Of a stretch of 64,000 bases of DNA, positions 17,037-24,892 are shown piece after piece; the first letter of the stretch is position 1, and every line of letters starts with the position of its first letter. The notes beneath the pieces were generated by a model that had not been told where the DNA came from, made no database searches, and saw only the letters and a program-made list of their open reading frames with translations. A program made the position numbers and the translations under genes. This DNA is from Hyphomicrobiales bacterium. GTDB taxonomy: Bacteria > Pseudomonadota > Alphaproteobacteria > Rhizobiales > Beijerinckiaceae. The stretch spans positions 17,499 to 81,498 of the forward strand of contig JAFBAS010000059.1 in the NCBI GenBank assembly GCA_019247605.1, read 5' to 3'.

Positions 17037-17591
17037 TCATCGCCTCAGCTTCGGCGGGGGGTAGGTCGGGTCGTTGAGGCAGGCGTTCATCCACTCCCGA
17101 TCCCGACCGGAAATCGGCTGCGTAAAGCTTGAAAGCTTCGGAAGCCCGGCCGATTTGCCGATATCGGCGCAGGATCGGTCTCTCGCGCCGAGCTCGAATA
17201 TCCGACCGGCACAAATCAATAGCGGCCGGTCGGTCTTCATCCATTCGGAAGGGGCGAAAGGCACGGCCTGCCCTGAGCACGCGATGCTCGTTTCGGCGCC
17301 AGGCGTTCCGCAATTATACGTCACGCGGCCGGAAAGGCCCTGGGTCTCCGCAATGAGGCGCCCTTCAAAGTCGCGAGCATCGGCCGAGTAATGCCATAAG
17401 CCGCAAATGCGCTCCTCTTTTTGCTCGAGGATGAAATAGTGGCAGGCGGGCTCGCCCTTGCCGCTTTGGCAAGCTTCCCACACCCCGTGGAAAGGCGCTG
17501 ACGGATCGGCATGTGCGCCGGCGCGCGGGAGAATGAGCGCGAGTGCAAGCGCGGCGGCGCACAGAGAGGGATGATGGCGCTCCTTGCGCAC
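17037..17591 (-). CDS. Hypothetical secreted cysteine-rich protein
   Basis: About 184 residues from a GTG at 17591. The lead HPSLCAAALALALILPRAGAHA looks like a signal peptide, and the mature part begins DPSAPFHGVWEACQSG. Seven or so cysteines follow (for example EPACHYF, RICGLWHY, TYNCGTPG, SIACSG, LLICAG, RSCADIG, NACLND), suggesting disulphides in the periplasm. The start is uncertain: the frame is open to 17684, which would overlap the upstream amidohydrolase by 52 bases. I do not recognise the family. GVW...GLWHY resembles small lipocalin-like or DUF2147-like repeats only weakly. Confidence 0.55.
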   Translation of the reverse strand: MRKERHHPSLCAAALALALILPRAGAHADPSAPFHGVWEACQSGKGEPACHYFILEQKEERICGLWHYSADARDFEGRLIAETQGLSGRVTYNCGTPGAETSIACSGQAVPFAPSEWMKTDRPLLICAGRIFELGARDRSCADIGKSAGLPKLSSFTQPISGRDREWMNACLNDPTYPPPKLRR

Positions 17592-17632
17592 GAAGTGGGT
17601 CTCGCGCCTGCCGGGTCTCAGCGTTCCGAGGT

Positions 17633-18838
17633 TCAGCGTTCCTCGGAGGCCCAGCCCAGCTCTTGCTGCACGAGGCTTGCCCAATAGGCGGCGCCGAGCG
17701 CCAGGATGTCGTCGTTGAAGTCATAGCGGGGCGTGTGAACCTGATGCACTTCGCCTTTCGGGTTCGCGCCGTTGCCAATGCGCATGAAGACGCCCGGCTT
17801 CTTCTGCAGCATGTAGGCGAAATCCTCGCCGCCTGTGCTGAGCTGCACATCCCCCACGTTCGCTTCCCCGACGACCGCGGCGGCGGCGGCGCGCGCGACC
17901 GGCATCTTTTCCTCCCAATTCACGGTGGGTGGACAGAGCGGTTCGTATTCGAGCCGAGCCTCGCACCCATGCGCCGTGGCAAGGGTCGCAGCGAGCTCTT
18001 CGAGCCGACGCCTGATGACTGCTTGCGCCTCGGTGCGGAAGTAACGGGCGGTGCCGCGCACCACGATCTTCGATGGCATGACGTTCGGCGAGTTGTAGGC
18101 GCCGCCGCTCACATGCCCGACGCTGAGAGCGGCGCTCTCCGTCGGGTGGAGATTGCGCGGCAGGATGGTGTGCACACCGAGAAGGAAATGGCCGAGCACC
18201 ACCGTCGCGTCCGTCGCCAGATGCGGCGAGGAGCCGCCATGGCCACCGGTGCCGGTGAAGGTGACGCCCCAAAAGTCCGAACCCGCGAGCATCGGGCCTT
18301 CGCGCGTCGCGAATTTCCCGACCGGGAGGCCAGGCGAGTTGTGAAGCCCATAGACGCTGTCGCAAGGGAAACGGTCGAACAAACCATCGGCGATCATCGC
18401 AGGCGCGCCCGTTCCTGCCTCCTCGGCCGGCTGGAAGATGAAATGCACGGTGCCGGCGAAATCGCGCTCGCTCGCGAGATATCGCGCGGCACCAAGCAGC
18501 ATCGTCGTGTGCCCGTCATGACCGCAAGCGTGCATCTTGCCCGGCACGACCGAGGCGTGAGAAAAGTCGTTCGCTTCCTCGATGAAGAGGGCATCCATGT
18601 CGGCCCTCAACCCGATCGCCCTTTGTCCCGGGCGATTGCCCTTGAGTGTGCCGACCACGCCGGTTCCGCCGATGTGTTCCGTGACGTCGATGCCCCAGCC
18701 GCGAAGCTTTTCGGCGACGAGGCCTGCGGTCCGTACCTCTTCAAATCGCGTTTCCGGGTGCTTGTGGATGTCCCGCCTGATCTCGATGAGCTCCGGCGCG
18801 AAAGCGTTGATCGCGTCGAGAATAGCCTTTTTCGCCAT
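17633..18838 (-). CDS. M20D-family amidohydrolase
   Basis: A 401-residue metal-dependent amidohydrolase of the hippurate/IAA-amino acid hydrolase type, cleaving N-acyl amino acids or similar amides in the cytoplasm. The metal site is visible as GLRADMDAL (77-85) and MHACGHDGH (102-110, ligand Cys105), then FQPAEEAGTGA with the catalytic Glu pair. The dimerisation lid starts near FWGVTFTGTGGHGG. ATG 18838 is chosen, with AGGAG 12 bases upstream. The frame is open to 19030. A paralogue lies at 39312-40478. Confidence 0.9.
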   Translation of the reverse strand: MAKKAILDAINAFAPELIEIRRDIHKHPETRFEEVRTAGLVAEKLRGWGIDVTEHIGGTGVVGTLKGNRPGQRAIGLRADMDALFIEEANDFSHASVVPGKMHACGHDGHTTMLLGAARYLASERDFAGTVHFIFQPAEEAGTGAPAMIADGLFDRFPCDSVYGLHNSPGLPVGKFATREGPMLAGSDFWGVTFTGTGGHGGSSPHLATDATVVLGHFLLGVHTILPRNLHPTESAALSVGHVSGGAYNSPNVMPSKIVVRGTARYFRTEAQAVIRRRLEELAATLATAHGCEARLEYEPLCPPTVNWEEKMPVARAAAAAVVGEANVGDVQLSTGGEDFAYMLQKKPGVFMRIGNGANPKGEVHQVHTPRYDFNDDILALGAAYWASLVQQELGWASEER

Positions 18839-19199
18839 GGCCGGGACCATCTCCTGATTACGGGCCGCGACATTGTGACAGCGGCATCGGTGGGTCAAGC
18901 AAAGCCGGTTCAGAAAGTTGCCACCTGCGAACATGGCGCCTGTCCCGCTGGCAAGCGTTGATAGCCGGGCCTGATCCGCGATCAGGTCCGAGGACGGCCA
19001 GGACGAAGCGGCAACGGCCTGCGCCGTCATGACCGTGCGTCGGCCCGATCATCCATGCCTGCCGCCGCCTACACGCGCAGAAGGAAGGCGTGGGTGACCG
19101 GAACAAGTCCGGTCGTGACGAAGCGGAATCGCCCCCGATCGACATCACCCGGCTTGGCCCGGAGATCCCTGCCTCACACCCACGCGACCCTTGGCGCCC
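18839..19199. other. Intergenic region, no gene seen
   Basis: About 360 bases between the M20D gene and the MBL gene, both on the minus strand. No frame has family features. The part next to 18838 should hold the M20D leader and promoter. No clear hairpin with T run is seen. Confidence 0.5.
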
Positions 19200-20015
19200 T
19201 CAGCTCTTTGCGCCGATTGCCTCGAGGTAGCGTGCGACGGAGCGGTCGAAGACGGCGCGGCCATCGGCCATCACGTTGCGCCGCGCGAAGGCGCCGTAAA
19301 TTTTGACGAAGCGATAGGGCGCCATGACCTCACCGATGCGCCGCACCGCGGCTGCGTCGAGTGGAATGTAGTTCGGGAAGCTGTGCATGAAGCTCACTGA
19401 GGCGCGGTCCATGTTCACCGCTATCACGTCGCCGGCGAACACGGCACCTTCTCCACTGGCGCCTTGCGCCGAATGCATCACCGTCGCGCCCGGGAAATGG
19501 CCGCCGCAGCAGATGAGCGTGAGGCCCGGCGCGATCTCATGCTCGTCGCCCTTCCAATACGAGATCGCGGGATGATCGCGCATTACCCATTCGCGATCAT
19601 CCTCATGGAGATAGATGGGGACTCGGCCGAAAGCATCGCTCCATTCAGCCATCACCGTGTAGTAATGCGGATGGGAAATGGCGATGGCCTTGAGCCCGCC
19701 CTGCGCCGTGATCCGGCGGACCGCCTCGTCATCGATGAGCGCGACGCAATCCCAGAGCACATTTCCTTCGGGTGTCCGCACGAGGAGCGCGCGTTGTCCA
19801 ATGCCGAAATGCGGGTCGACGCCGATGCCAGTGACGCTTTCATCCTCGTCCTCGAAACGAAGCTTGTGGGTCGTCTGCAGCTTTTCGAGCGTCGTCCAGC
19901 TCTGGCCTTCCCAGCGGACGAATTGCCGATCGTCCTCGCAGATCGGGCAGCTCGCGGGTGGCGCCTCGCCCATGGCGAATTGCGTGCCGCAAGTGACGCA
20001 GATGAAAGAGGTCAT
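19200..20015 (-). CDS. MBL-fold protein with N-terminal zinc ribbon
   Basis: A 271-residue protein. Residues 1-30 hold two CxxC pairs, Cys6/Cys9 and Cys23/Cys26, a rubredoxin-like zinc ribbon. The rest has a metallo-beta-lactamase fold: LLVRTPEGNVLWDCVALID, AIAISHPHYYTVMAEW, ICCGGHFPGATVMH and AVFAGDVIAVNMD. The usual HxHxDH motif is HPHYYT (His115, His117), so the Asp and third His are missing and catalysis may be altered. Later His (GGHFPG) and Asp (AGDV) ligands remain. Function is unknown. Confidence 0.82.
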   Translation of the reverse strand: MTSFICVTCGTQFAMGEAPPASCPICEDDRQFVRWEGQSWTTLEKLQTTHKLRFEDEDESVTGIGVDPHFGIGQRALLVRTPEGNVLWDCVALIDDEAVRRITAQGGLKAIAISHPHYYTVMAEWSDAFGRVPIYLHEDDREWVMRDHPAISYWKGDEHEIAPGLTLICCGGHFPGATVMHSAQGASGEGAVFAGDVIAVNMDRASVSFMHSFPNYIPLDAAAVRRIGEVMAPYRFVKIYGAFARRNVMADGRAVFDRSVARYLEAIGAKS

Positions 20016-20042
20016 ACGTTAGCGCTTCCGCTCATTTTTATG

Positions 20043-20125
20043 GGGTGAAAAGTGAAGCGTCAAAAGTGAAACGAAAGCGGCTATCCTCATTGCCACATTT
20101 CACGTTCACCTTTCACTATTCACCC
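20043..20125. repeat. Inverted GTGAA-rich repeat
   Basis: Left arm 20043-20056 reads GGGTGAAAAGTGAA. The right arm 20112-20125 is its complement with one mismatch, and further GTGAA/TTCAC copies lie between and beside them. This spans the gap between the start of the MBL gene and the end of dctM. The transcript could form a long stem-loop. It resembles intergenic short-period repeats seen in some proteobacteria. Confidence 0.5.
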
Positions 20126-20137
20126 TTCACCACCGTA

Positions 20138-21604
20138 TCAATTCACCACCCCCAGCAGTCTCGGCAACCAGAGCGAAATCGCCGGGATGTAGGTCACCAT
20201 GGCGAGGAAGATGAGCATCGTCGCGAGCCAGGGGAGCACCGCGATGGTGAGCTCCGAAATACCCATCCGGGTGATTCCCGCCGCGACGTAAAGATTGAGT
20301 CCCACCGGCGGGTGACACAGCCCGACTTCCATGTTGACCGCCATCAATATGCCGAGATGAACCGGATGTACGCCTAGCGCGGCCGCGATCGGGAAGAGGA
20401 TCGGCGCCATGATCAGCACGATGGCGGAGGGGTCCATGAAGTTCCCGGCGGCGAGCAGGATGATGTTGGTGACGAACAGGAAGGCCAGCATGCCGAAGCC
20501 TTGCGCCGTCATCCATTGCGCCATCGACTGGGGTATCTGCTCGGAAGTGAGCAGCCACGAGAACACCGTCGCATTGGTGATGATGTAGAGGATCATGGCG
20601 CTCATCGAGGCGGCCTTGAGCAGCACCGCGGGCACCTCGGAAAGGCGAAGCTCCTTGTAGACGAAGACGGCGATGAAGAAGGAGTAGACGGCGGCCATGG
20701 CGGCGGCCTCGGTCGGCGTGAAGAGCCCGCCATAAATGCCCCCTAGGACGAGCACGATGAGGAAGAGGCCCCAGAAGCTCTCGCGGAAGGTGCGCAAAGT
20801 CTCGGTCCAGCTCGCCCGCGGCAGGCGCGGATATCCCTTGCGCCAGGCGCGATACCAGGTGGTCGCGCCCAGCATGGTGGCAAGCATCAGCCCCGGAACG
20901 AGCCCCGCGATGAAGAGCTGGCCGACGGACGCCGATTCCACGATGTTGCCGTCAGGGCCCAAGGGCTGCATGCCGCTCGTTGCCACGGCGAAGATCACGA
21001 GATTGATCGAGGGCGGGAACAGGATGCCGAGCGCGCCCGAGGTTGCGATCACGCCGGCGCCGAAGCGCTGCGGATAGCCGTTCTCGACGATGGCGGGAAG
21101 AATGATCGAGCCGATGCCGACGACGGTCGCGACCGAGGAGCCCGAGATCGCGGCAAAGAGCGCGCAGGCTACCACGCCCGCAAGACCAAGCCCGCCATAC
21201 CAATGTCCGATCATGGCGCTCGCGAAGGCGATCATGCGCCGCGCCACCCCGCCGGAGGTGAGAAAGGTTCCCGAAAGGATGAAGAAGGGAATCGCCATGA
21301 TCTCGAAGCGATCGATGCTGGTGAACAGCTTGAGGCCGACCATCTTCGGATCGACATCGCTCAGGATGAACAGATAGGTGAGCACGGAGAGGCCGAGCGC
21401 GATCGAGATCGGCATCCCGGTCGCCATCAGCGCCAGGAGAAGCGCAAACAGCATCAGGGCGCGCATGGTTTGCGAGAGCGTGATGATGTCGAGCTTCATG
21501 GCAAAGCAGATCAGCGCGAGCAGGATCGGCGCGCCGATGAGAAGCGCCGCCGCGATCGCGCTGCCCCGCGACCGCGAGCCGAACGTTAACGAGGAAAGGC
21601 TCAT
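20138..21604 (-). CDS. dctM: TRAP transporter large permease (DctM)
   Basis: A 488-residue membrane protein with about 12-13 hydrophobic segments, the ion-coupled transport subunit of a tripartite periplasmic importer. Typical features are MAIPFFILSGTFLTSGGVARRM, FAAISGSSVATVVGIGSIILP and NMEVGLCHPPVGLNLYVAAG. ATG 21604 overlaps the dctQ stop by four bases (ATGA), indicating coupling. The open frame to 21781 is discarded because it runs inside dctQ. Confidence 0.93.
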   Translation of the reverse strand: MSLSSLTFGSRSRGSAIAAALLIGAPILLALICFAMKLDIITLSQTMRALMLFALLLALMATGMPISIALGLSVLTYLFILSDVDPKMVGLKLFTSIDRFEIMAIPFFILSGTFLTSGGVARRMIAFASAMIGHWYGGLGLAGVVACALFAAISGSSVATVVGIGSIILPAIVENGYPQRFGAGVIATSGALGILFPPSINLVIFAVATSGMQPLGPDGNIVESASVGQLFIAGLVPGLMLATMLGATTWYRAWRKGYPRLPRASWTETLRTFRESFWGLFLIVLVLGGIYGGLFTPTEAAAMAAVYSFFIAVFVYKELRLSEVPAVLLKAASMSAMILYIITNATVFSWLLTSEQIPQSMAQWMTAQGFGMLAFLFVTNIILLAAGNFMDPSAIVLIMAPILFPIAAALGVHPVHLGILMAVNMEVGLCHPPVGLNLYVAAGITRMGISELTIAVLPWLATMLIFLAMVTYIPAISLWLPRLLGVVN

Positions 21605-22233
21605 CCGGCGGGCTCCGCGACCGGCTCGGCGAGCGGAGGCGTCACCGCCGCGATCTCGGCCGCGTGGCCGTGGCGGGGCACGGTGTCGTAACACAGGAGC
21701 CGCCAGAGCACCTGGAGGAAGCGAAAGCACATGAGGAAAGAGCCGAGCGGAATGCAAAGGTAGATGTAGCGGCTCGGCCATTCGAGCTCTTGGGAAACCT
21801 CATCCGGATCGAGCTCGTAGACGTAGATGCCGCCGAGCGTGCCGATGACGCCGGTGAACAAAGCGCCGCAGAGGAGCGCGAACGCGACGACGGGCTTGCG
21901 TGCCGGCGGCGCAAGCCGGTCGACGAGCACGTCGACGCCGACATGGATGCCGGTTCTCACCCCGAGCGCGGCACCGAACTTTGCCATCCACACGAACATG
22001 TAGGTGGCGAGCTCCTGGGCCCAGGAAAGATTGAGGGAGGTAAGCCGCGTGTAAACCCAAAGAGCGGCTTGGCTCACCAGGATATGTCCATGCACCTTCG
22101 CCCAGCCGCCGAGGGCCGCCGAATTGCTCGCACCATAGCGATGCAGGACGGCGACGAAGGTGAGGGCGGTCGCGCAGGCGATGAGAGTGGCGATGATCCA
22201 CTCTTCGAGCCGATCGAGGATGCGATCGAGCAC
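21601..22233 (-). CDS. dctQ: TRAP transporter small permease (DctQ)
   Basis: A 210-residue protein with four hydrophobic segments, the small membrane subunit pairing with DctM. The pattern FVAVLHRYG near residue 30 and SWAQELATYMFVWMAKFGAALGVRTGIHVGVD is that of the DctQ family. It starts with GTG at 22233, 3 bases after the dctP stop, so dctP-dctQ-dctM form one operon. Confidence 0.9.
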   Translation of the reverse strand: MLDRILDRLEEWIIATLIACATALTFVAVLHRYGASNSAALGGWAKVHGHILVSQAALWVYTRLTSLNLSWAQELATYMFVWMAKFGAALGVRTGIHVGVDVLVDRLAPPARKPVVAFALLCGALFTGVIGTLGGIYVYELDPDEVSQELEWPSRYIYLCIPLGSFLMCFRFLQVLWRLLCYDTVPRHGHAAEIAAVTPPLAEPVAEPAG

Positions 22234-22236
22234 CGT

Positions 22237-23289
22237 TCAGAGCGCAGGCGTGAAGCCGGCTGACTTGTAAACCTGGTCGATGAAGTCCTTGCCGAAGCGG
22301 CTTTGCATCTCGGTGTGCACCGGCATGAGCTTGGCGATCCAGGCTTGACGTTCCTCCGGGGTGAGCACATGCACTTCGACCTTTCCGGAAGCCTTGATCT
22401 TGTCCAGCGCGTCGGCGTTGTCCTTGGCGGCGGTCTCGTTGAAGAAGTCGGTCGATTCCTTCACGGCCCGGTCGAGACCCTGGCGCACATCCTCAGGCAG
22501 GCCGTCCCAGAACTTCTTGTTGGTAATGAGCGCGTAAATGAGCCGCCCATGATAGGAGACGGTGAGGTATTTCTGCACCTCGTAAAAGCGCTGTGTCCAG
22601 ATGTTCGACGGCACATTGTCCTCGCCGTCGACGACGCCGGTCTGCAAGGCTTGGTAAAGCTCCGAGAAAGCCATGATCTGCGGAATGGCGCCGAGCTCGC
22701 GGGCCGCCGCATCCAGAACTTTCGAGCCTTGGATGCGCATTTTCATGCCCTTGAAATCATCCGGCATGATGAGCGGCTTGTTCGCCGTGTAGACATGCGC
22801 GCCATTGTCCCAATAGGCGAGGGATTTGACGCCCTTGGTCTCGAGCTTCTTGTTGAATTCGCCGATCATCGGGCTTGCGAACATCTGGCGGGCGCGCGCA
22901 TCGTCGCTCATCAGGAAGGGGAGGTCGAAGACGTCGAACTCCTTCACGCCGAGCGGGCCGAATTTCGAGATCGACGGCGCAAGGATCTGCACGGAGCCGA
23001 GCTGCAGCGCCTCGAGCTCCTCCTTGTCCTTGTAAAGCGACGAATTGGGATAGACCTCGACCTTCACTTTCCCGTTCGTGTATTTCTCGGCGAGCTCCTT
23101 GAACAGGATCGCGGCCTTGCCCTTGGGGGCGTCGGGCGAGACGACATGGCTGAACTTGATGATGATCGGCTGCTCCGCCATGCCGGGACGCGAGGGCACG
23201 AAGAGCACAAGCGCCGCGAGCGCCAAGCTCGCGATCGCGGCCCTAAGGGTCATGCGCACAAAGGCGTCGAGCGCGAGCCATCTACGCAT
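22237..23289 (-). CDS. dctP: TRAP transporter periplasmic substrate-binding protein (DctP)
   Basis: A 350-residue binding protein with a signal peptide (about 36 residues, ending MAEQPI). Family landmarks are IKFSHVVSPDAPKGKAAILFKEL, EELEALQLGSVQILAP, GMKMRIQGSKVLDAAARELGA (with the carboxylate-binding Arg) and QTGVVDGEDNVPSNIW. Substrates of DctP proteins are mostly carboxylates. ATG 23289 has GGGAGGAG 6 bases before it. ATG 23295 would sit directly on that site. The divergent neighbour is a lyase, which may act on the imported compound. Confidence 0.92.
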   Translation of the reverse strand: MRRWLALDAFVRMTLRAAIASLALAALVLFVPSRPGMAEQPIIIKFSHVVSPDAPKGKAAILFKELAEKYTNGKVKVEVYPNSSLYKDKEELEALQLGSVQILAPSISKFGPLGVKEFDVFDLPFLMSDDARARQMFASPMIGEFNKKLETKGVKSLAYWDNGAHVYTANKPLIMPDDFKGMKMRIQGSKVLDAAARELGAIPQIMAFSELYQALQTGVVDGEDNVPSNIWTQRFYEVQKYLTVSYHGRLIYALITNKKFWDGLPEDVRQGLDRAVKESTDFFNETAAKDNADALDKIKASGKVEVHVLTPEERQAWIAKLMPVHTEMQSRFGKDFIDQVYKSAGFTPAL

Positions 23290-23349
23290 CGGCATCTCCT
23301 CCCGGATTGGCGGGTCGCGGAGCGTTGCGACCTTCTTGAATTGACGTAA

Positions 23350-23377
23350 AAAATAGCATCTGCCGCGCCGACGTCCA
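23350..23377 (-). promoter_or_regulatory. Candidate dctPQM promoter
   Basis: On the minus strand TGGACG (23377-23372) is followed after 16 bases by TATTTT (23355-23350), about 60 bases before the dctP ATG. It lies in the 139-base gap shared with the divergent lyase gene, so regulation of both could be linked. Match quality is moderate. Confidence 0.25.
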
Positions 23378-23428
23378 GCTACCATAGTCGAACGGGCAGA
23401 GACCCTGGACAAAGAGGGCAATGACAAC

Positions 23429-24892
23429 ATGGCGGCGACAATCATCGATTCCCGCATTTTCGGCGACATCTTCAGCACGGCGAAAATGCGCGCGGTGTTC
23501 TCGGACGAAAACCGGGTGCGGTGCTATCTCGACATCGAAGCCGCTTTGGCCCTGGTTCAGGCGCGCCTCGGCATCATTCCGCAGGAGGCGGCCGACGAGA
23601 TCCGCCGCCATTGCCGCCTCGAGGCGATCGACGTGGCGAAGCTGAAGACTCAGACGGAGCGCATCGGCTATCCGGTCCTCGGCGTCGTGCAGCAGCTCGT
23701 CGCCGCATCGCGGGACGGGCTTGGCGAATGGTGCCACTGGGGCGCGACGACGCAGGACATCACTGACACGGCGACGGTGATGCAGATCGGTGGAGCGCTC
23801 GAGCTCGTGGAGGAAGACCTCGAGGCGATCGCGGCCTCGCTTGCCGCTCTCGCTCGCCGCTATCGCGACACGCCGATGGTGGCGCGCAGCAACCTACAGC
23901 ACGCGGTGCCGATCACCTTCGGCTACAAGGCGGCCGTGCTCCTCGCCGGCGTGCGGCGGCATCTCGCGCGATTGCACGAGCTTCGCCCGCGCGTGCTCGT
24001 TGGCGAGTTCGGCGGGGCCGCCGGCAATCTCTCCTCGCTCGGCCGCGATGGACTTGAAGTCCAGGCGGCGCTCATGGCGGAGCTCGGGCTCGCCCAGCCG
24101 GAGATCGCCTGGCACACGATGCGCGACAACATCGCCGAGGTCGGCTGCTTCCTCGGCCTGGTCACCGGCACGCTCGGCAAGCTCGCGACCGACATCAAGC
24201 TCATGATGCAGACCGAGGTCGCCGAGGCTTACGAGCCCTTCTCCGAAGGGCGCGGCTCCTCGAGCACCATGCCGCAAAAGCGCAACCCGATCTCATGCGC
24301 CTACATCCATGCCTGCGTCGCGGTGGTGCGCCAGCACGTCGCCGCCCTGCTCGATGCCATGATGGAAGATCACGAACGTTCGACGGGGCCCTGGGAGATC
24401 GAGTGGATTTCACTGCCGGAGATTTTCTGCCTTTCGGCGGGTGCCTTGGCGCAGGCGCGATTCCTAACCCATGGGCTGATCGTCGACGAGAAGCGGATGC
24501 GGCAGAACCTCGAGGCCACCGGCGGGCTCATCATGTCGGAGGCGGTGATGATGGGTCTCGGCCCGGCGCTTGGCCGGCAGCGCGCGCATGATCTCGTCTA
24601 CGACATCTGCCGGGAAGTCATCGTGAGCGGACGACCCTTCCTCGATCTCCTCGCCGAAAATCGCGAGATCTCAGCCCATCTCGATCGCGCCGCGCTGGAG
24701 AAGCTCCTCGAGCCCGAGAACTACCTCGGCCTTTGCGGCGAGATGGTCGATCGGGTGCTTGCTCGGGAGGCAGCCTTTACCTCTCCCGGCGCAAGAGGTG
24801 CGGGTGTCTCTACCGTAACCCCGCCGGCTGTGCCGGGGCGCCACCCCAGGCGGAGTTCGCCGGGATGCCTTCCCCCTTCATCACGACGGTGA
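23429..24892 (+). CDS. Fumarase/aspartase superfamily lyase
   Basis: A 487-residue cytoplasmic lyase of the adenylosuccinate lyase / PcaB branch, which eliminates a group from a succinyl-type substrate. Conserved blocks are HWGATTQDITDT (103-114), SNLQHAVP (154-161, with a likely catalytic His158) and the signature GRGSSSTMPQKRNP (275-288). It is not clearly purB, as there is no purine cluster. The last ~41 residues after DRVLAR look foreign and rich in Ser/Pro/Arg, and the final 83 bases overlap the convergent synthetase gene. Divergent to dctP, so the substrate may be what the TRAP system imports. Confidence 0.85.
   Translation: MAATIIDSRIFGDIFSTAKMRAVFSDENRVRCYLDIEAALALVQARLGIIPQEAADEIRRHCRLEAIDVAKLKTQTERIGYPVLGVVQQLVAASRDGLGEWCHWGATTQDITDTATVMQIGGALELVEEDLEAIAASLAALARRYRDTPMVARSNLQHAVPITFGYKAAVLLAGVRRHLARLHELRPRVLVGEFGGAAGNLSSLGRDGLEVQAALMAELGLAQPEIAWHTMRDNIAEVGCFLGLVTGTLGKLATDIKLMMQTEVAEAYEPFSEGRGSSSTMPQKRNPISCAYIHACVAVVRQHVAALLDAMMEDHERSTGPWEIEWISLPEIFCLSAGALAQARFLTHGLIVDEKRMRQNLEATGGLIMSEAVMMGLGPALGRQRAHDLVYDICREVIVSGRPFLDLLAENREISAHLDRAALEKLLEPENYLGLCGEMVDRVLAREAAFTSPGARGAGVSTVTPPAVPGRHPRRSSPGCLPPSSRR

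Noticed and set aside
17543..18961. A 472-codon plus-strand frame opposite the M20D gene
   Set aside because: The M20D metal motifs on the minus strand are decisive. The frame is a shadow.
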